The notes below the pieces were generated by a model. That model had not been told where the DNA came from. It was given only the letters and a program-made list of their open reading frames with translations, and ran no database searches. Position numbers and translations under genes: made by a program. This document shows, one piece after another, positions 5,093 to 5,789 of a DNA stretch of 5,789 nt (its first letter is position 1; the number at the start of each line of letters is the position of its first letter). Source of the DNA: Candidatus Saccharimonadia bacterium (GTDB lineage: Bacteria; Patescibacteriota; Saccharimonadia; Saccharimonadales; Saccharimonadaceae); NCBI GenBank assembly GCA_023257055.1, contig JALRDG010000085.1:1-5789 (forward strand). Reading direction: 5' to 3'.

Positions 5093-5101
5093 AGTATATC
5101 A
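5093..5101 (-). promoter_or_regulatory. Extended -10 promoter of tRNA-Arg
   Basis: On the minus strand, TGATATACT (5101-5093) is identical to the extended -10 of the gene at 208. It ends 12 nt before the tRNA 5' end at 5080, leaving a leader of about 5 nt. No clear -35 is seen. Confidence 0.55.
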
Positions 5102-5120
5102 TAATTTCAGCCACCTGCGC

Positions 5121-5126
5121 TATACT
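5121..5126 (+). promoter_or_regulatory. -10 box of murB
   Basis: TATACT is followed by 9 nt and then the ATG at 5136, so any leader would be 0-3 nt. There is no Shine-Dalgarno at a normal spacing; GGAA (5127-5130) starts right after the -10 and would fall outside the transcript. The box is 22 bp from the divergent tRNA -10. Confidence 0.5.
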
Positions 5127-5135
5127 GGAAAGCAT

Positions 5136-5789
5136 ATGGATATTCACACTGGCATCCCGCTCAAAAACTACACAACCATGCGTCTCGGCGGCCCGGCGCG
5201 TTTCATGGCGGAGGTCCATAAACCAGACGACCTCCCCGCGCTTTATCGAAATGCAAAAGCGCAAAACCTTGCTATTTTCGTACTCGGCGGCGGTAGCAAC
5301 GTTATCGCCCGTGACGAAGGTTTTGACGGTATCGTGTTGCGTGCGCGCATTCCAGGGTTCGACATCCTAGCTGATACACCAGCAAGCACCACCATCAAAA
5401 TTGGTGCCGGCGAAATATGGGATGACGTCGTTCGACGAACGGTTGAAATGAACCTTAGCGGCATCGAAGCGATGTCGGCTATTCCTGGAACCGCCGGCGC
5501 TTCACCTGTGCAAAATGTGGGGGCATACGGCCAAGAAATTGCCGACACGTTAGATTCGCTCGAAGCGTACGACAGTGCGACCGACAACTTTGTTACTCTT
5601 CAAGCGGAAGATTGCCTATTCGCCTATCGCCACAGTATCTTCCGCGGCGAAGAAGCGGGTCGTTATTTCATTACGAGCATCACTCTCACTCTCACTAAAT
5701 CTGCCCCACAGCCACCATTTTATGCTGCTTTGCAAAAATATTTTGACGAAAAATCCATTACTATGTTTACTCCGCAAGCCCTTCGCGAC
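5136..5789 (+). CDS. murB: UDP-N-acetylenolpyruvoylglucosamine reductase MurB, partial (C-terminus outside window)
   Basis: The first 218 residues of MurB, the cytoplasmic FAD enzyme that uses NADPH to reduce UDP-GlcNAc-enolpyruvate to UDP-MurNAc, the second committed step of peptidoglycan synthesis. The N-terminal part is the FAD-binding domain: the NYTTMRLGGPA segment (11-21), the flavin-contacting LGGGSNV (50-56), IKIGAGE (87-93), then GIEAMSAIPGTAGASPVQNVGAYGQEI (109-135), a MurB signature. YRHSIFR (164-170) corresponds to the E. coli YRDSIFK motif with its substrate-binding Arg, marking a type I-like enzyme with the third domain inserted. The catalytic Ser and Glu lie further on, outside the window. 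The start fits the homologous N-terminus and a -10 box 9 nt upstream. Presence of murB implies a peptidoglycan wall. Confidence 0.95.
   Translation, partial: MDIHTGIPLKNYTTMRLGGPARFMAEVHKPDDLPALYRNAKAQNLAIFVLGGGSNVIARDEGFDGIVLRARIPGFDILADTPASTTIKIGAGEIWDDVVRRTVEMNLSGIEAMSAIPGTAGASPVQNVGAYGQEIADTLDSLEAYDSATDNFVTLQAEDCLFAYRHSIFRGEEAGRYFITSITLTLTKSAPQPPFYAALQKYFDEKSITMFTPQALRD

Noticed and set aside
5243..5587. Minus-strand open frame of 114 codons
   Set aside because: It lies opposite murB, whose reading is unmistakable; the open antisense frame is a by-product of murB codon use.
5680..5698. Short tandem CACTCT repeat
   Set aside because: It lies within murB and simply encodes alternating Thr-Leu in a beta-strand; the frame is intact.

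Overview
The window looks like a stretch of chromosome from a small-genome, Patescibacteria/CPR-type bacterium, with Candidatus Saccharibacteria (TM7) as my best guess. This is inferred from gene content and style: compact gene packing, small exported proteins with no recognisable family, DUF1704, DUF3072 and DUF5684 proteins side by side, and many starts with no Shine-Dalgarno sequence sitting directly behind a -10 box. TGA is used as an ordinary stop at two gene ends, so the UGA-recoding CPR lineages (Gracilibacteria, Absconditabacteria) are unlikely. There is no mobile element, CRISPR array or clear sign of recent transfer.

Layout, left to right. (1) Bases 1-208, minus strand: the N-terminal part of an exported or membrane-anchored protein that leaves the window. 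(2) Bases 209-307: a divergent promoter region with a 12-bp palindrome. (3) Bases 308-1350, plus strand: a two-gene operon joined by an ATGA overlap, encoding an exported coiled-coil-like protein and a small single-pass membrane protein, both of unknown function. (4) Bases 2933-1361, minus strand: a small DUF3072-like protein followed by a DUF1704/MATCAP-type putative zinc carboxypeptidase. (5) Bases 2934-3038: a divergent intergenic region with a 17-nt perfect palindrome. (6) Bases 3039-4497, plus strand: a cytoplasmic TIM-barrel glycosidase-like protein, then an unassigned 168-residue protein whose ends resemble ADP-ribosyltransferase-fold proteins. (7) Bases 4936-4499, minus strand: a DUF5684 membrane protein. 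(8) Bases 4960-5080, minus strand: tRNA-Arg(UCG) with encoded CCA and a terminator. (9) Bases 5136-5789, plus strand: the first 218 codons of murB (peptidoglycan precursor synthesis).

The genes do not form one obvious pathway. murB and the tRNA are housekeeping; the left operon and the partial gene at the edge look like cell-envelope genes; the middle is a run of poorly characterised genes. The most notable pattern is in the starts. Four genes have a -10-like hexamer exactly 6 or 7 nt before the ATG and no Shine-Dalgarno (leaderless by geometry), and murB and the edge gene are nearly so. The three genes with a Shine-Dalgarno have either a plausible short leader or a translationally coupled start.
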